Of a DNA stretch of 64,000 nt, positions 63,115 to 64,000 are shown one piece after another. The notes beneath the pieces were generated by a model. It saw only the letters and a program-made list of their open reading frames with translations, was not told the DNA's origin and ran no database searches. This DNA comes from Acidimicrobiales bacterium. GTDB taxonomy: Bacteria; Actinomycetota; Acidimicrobiia; Acidimicrobiales; Poriferisodalaceae. Where the stretch lies: assembly GCA_041394185.1 (NCBI GenBank), contig JAWKIQ010000002.1, positions 124,001-188,000 of the forward strand, given 5' to 3'. Position numbers and translations under genes: made by a program. The first letter of the stretch is position 1, and each line of letters starts with the position of its first letter.

Positions 63115-63906
63115 CTATGCAAACGGATCGGCGAAGGGGTCTTCTGCAGCGCTCGGCTGCGCGCTCGCAACCGACTCGGCTGGAGTGAAGCGGGCGTAGC
63201 CGTCGGTCTCGAGCACCTCGGCCAGTTCGGGTCCGCCCGACTCGACGATGCGTCCCTTGACCAGGATGTGGATCCGGTCGGCTCTCAGCTCGTGCAAGAG
63301 CCGGTTGTAGTGGGTGATCGCCAGCACACCGAGCGAGTCCTCGTTGGTCATCTGCTCGACACGCGCCGAGCAAGCCCTCAACGCATCGACATCGAGACCC
63401 GAGTCGAGCTCGTCCAGGATGGCGATCTTGGGCTTGAGGACACCCAACTGCATGGTCTCGTTGCGCTTTTTTTCGCCGCCAGACAAGTCGACGTTGAGGG
63501 CTCGGTCGAGGAACCTCTCGTCGAACCCGATGCGCTCGGCCTCGGCCCGAAGCGCCTCGGCGACGCCGGCCGATGAGCGTCCCGACGCGGCGAAGGCCTC
63601 GAGCATCACCGACTCGACGGACACCCCTGGCACCTCTGTGGGGTACTGCATGGCCAGGAACAGTCCGGCACGGGCGCGTTGCCACGGCTCGAGCGCAAGC
63701 ATGTCTGTGCCGTCGAGGGTGACCGAACCGGCGGTGACCTCATAACCGGGCCGGCCCATGATGACGTTGGACAGGGTCGACTTGCCGGCTCCGTTGGGCC
63801 CCATGATCACATGGACCTCGCCCGACGACACCTCGAGGTCGACACCTCGCAGAATCTCGGTCCCGCCAACGGACGCATGCAGCCCCTGGACCTTCAGAGT
63901 GGTCAT
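63115..63906 (-). CDS. sufC: SufC Fe-S assembly ATPase (second copy, suf operon)
   Basis: The 263-residue ATPase has Walker A GPNGAGKST, LFLAMQYPTEVPGVSVESVM, signature LSGGEKKRNETMQLG, Walker B IAILDELDSGLDVDAL and ITHYNRLLHEL. It has a C-terminal tail (SVASAQPSAAEDPFADPFA) not seen in the other SufC. ATG 63906 has GAGG six bases upstream; GTG 63918, overlapping the previous stop, is an alternative. The upstream Rieske gene suggests the usual sufB-sufD-ferredoxin-sufC order, with sufB and sufD likely beyond the window. Confidence 0.92.
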   Translation of the reverse strand: MTTLKVQGLHASVGGTEILRGVDLEVSSGEVHVIMGPNGAGKSTLSNVIMGRPGYEVTAGSVTLDGTDMLALEPWQRARAGLFLAMQYPTEVPGVSVESVMLEAFAASGRSSAGVAEALRAEAERIGFDERFLDRALNVDLSGGEKKRNETMQLGVLKPKIAILDELDSGLDVDALRACSARVEQMTNEDSLGVLAITHYNRLLHELRADRIHILVKGRIVESGGPELAEVLETDGYARFTPAESVASAQPSAAEDPFADPFA

Positions 63907-63914
63907 GGTCAACC

Positions 63915-64000
63915 TCACCCTTCCCCGCCGGGCAAGACGACTACCACGTCGTCTCCCTCGACGCTGACGTCGTACACCGGCACCGGCTTGATGGCCGGAA
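63915..64000 (-). CDS. Rieske-type 2Fe-2S ferredoxin (C-terminal part)
   Basis: The last 27 codons of a gene that starts beyond the window read PAIKPVPVYDVSVEGDDVVV followed by VLPGGEG and TGA (63915-63917). This closely resembles the end of the non-heme-iron Rieske ferredoxins found between sufD and sufC in actinobacterial suf operons. The cluster ligands lie outside the window, so the call rests on this end and the gene order. Confidence 0.7.
   Translation of the reverse strand, partial: PAIKPVPVYDVSVEGDDVVVVLPGGEG

Overview
The window is a high-GC, gene-dense piece of an actinobacterial chromosome. Several signs suggest class Acidimicrobiia (Ilumatobacter/Microthrix-like): a SufBCDSU-type iron-sulfur system with SufU, homodimeric AceE, Ku/LigD end joining, a DUF222-HNH gene, an actinobacterial-style biotin carboxylase, and secreted proteins with GYWLVASDGGIFAFGDA repeats. 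The taxonomy is an inference. I see no rRNA, tRNA, CRISPR array, prophage or insertion sequence.

Layout. 0-23 kb is a surface-polysaccharide region. It holds four GT4 glycosyltransferase genes or gene parts (one is a tandem two-domain fusion, one is frameshifted), a GT2 enzyme, FkbM and class I methyltransferases, a Wzm/Wzt-type ABC exporter, rmlB, rmlC and rmlA for dTDP-sugars, a GT-C-like membrane protein and a flippase-like protein. Embedded in it are a biotin ligase divergent from a biotin carboxylase/BCCP gene, and a flavoprotein reductase. 23-30 kb holds housekeeping genes (rhodanese-ThiF, CAP-domain secreted protein, sirtuin, leucyl aminopeptidase, LOG protein, 3-methyladenine glycosylase) and a DUF222-HNH pseudogene. 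30.5-34 kb is an NHEJ cluster with LigD polymerase, Ku and LigD ligase as three separate genes. 35-40 kb encodes two secreted surface proteins, a Thr-rich one and a 1215-residue Calx-beta/RTX/repeat protein. 40-50 kb is lipoate and 2-oxoacid dehydrogenase metabolism: a LipB-LipA fusion, E2, E3 and AceE. Between E3 and AceE lies a thioredoxin-like lipoprotein gene interrupted by an in-frame TGA at the first Cys of its WCxxC motif. 50-56 kb is mixed, with a VapBC pair and its operator. 56-64 kb holds a diiron oxygenase/reductase pair, sufC-sufS-sufU, a DivIVA-like coiled-coil protein and a second, convergent suf locus (sufC and the end of a Rieske ferredoxin).

The most interesting observation is the candidate selenoprotein at 45106-45708. 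The reading frame is open on both sides of TGA 45412-45414, TGA takes the place of the attacking Cys (APW-U-TVC), and an 8-bp stem with a GGUC loop sits where a bacterial SECIS element should be. Other notable points are the LipB-LipA fusion, an RNase HI-SLOG fusion, compensating frameshifts inside the LigD polymerase gene, and two SufC paralogs in convergent loci.

Many same-strand neighbours overlap by 4 bases (ATGA or GTGA), which helped to fix starts. Three genes carry frame disruptions (19.67 kb, 29.82 kb, 31.1-31.2 kb). Some of these may be assembly errors, so they should be checked on reads before biological meaning is given to them.
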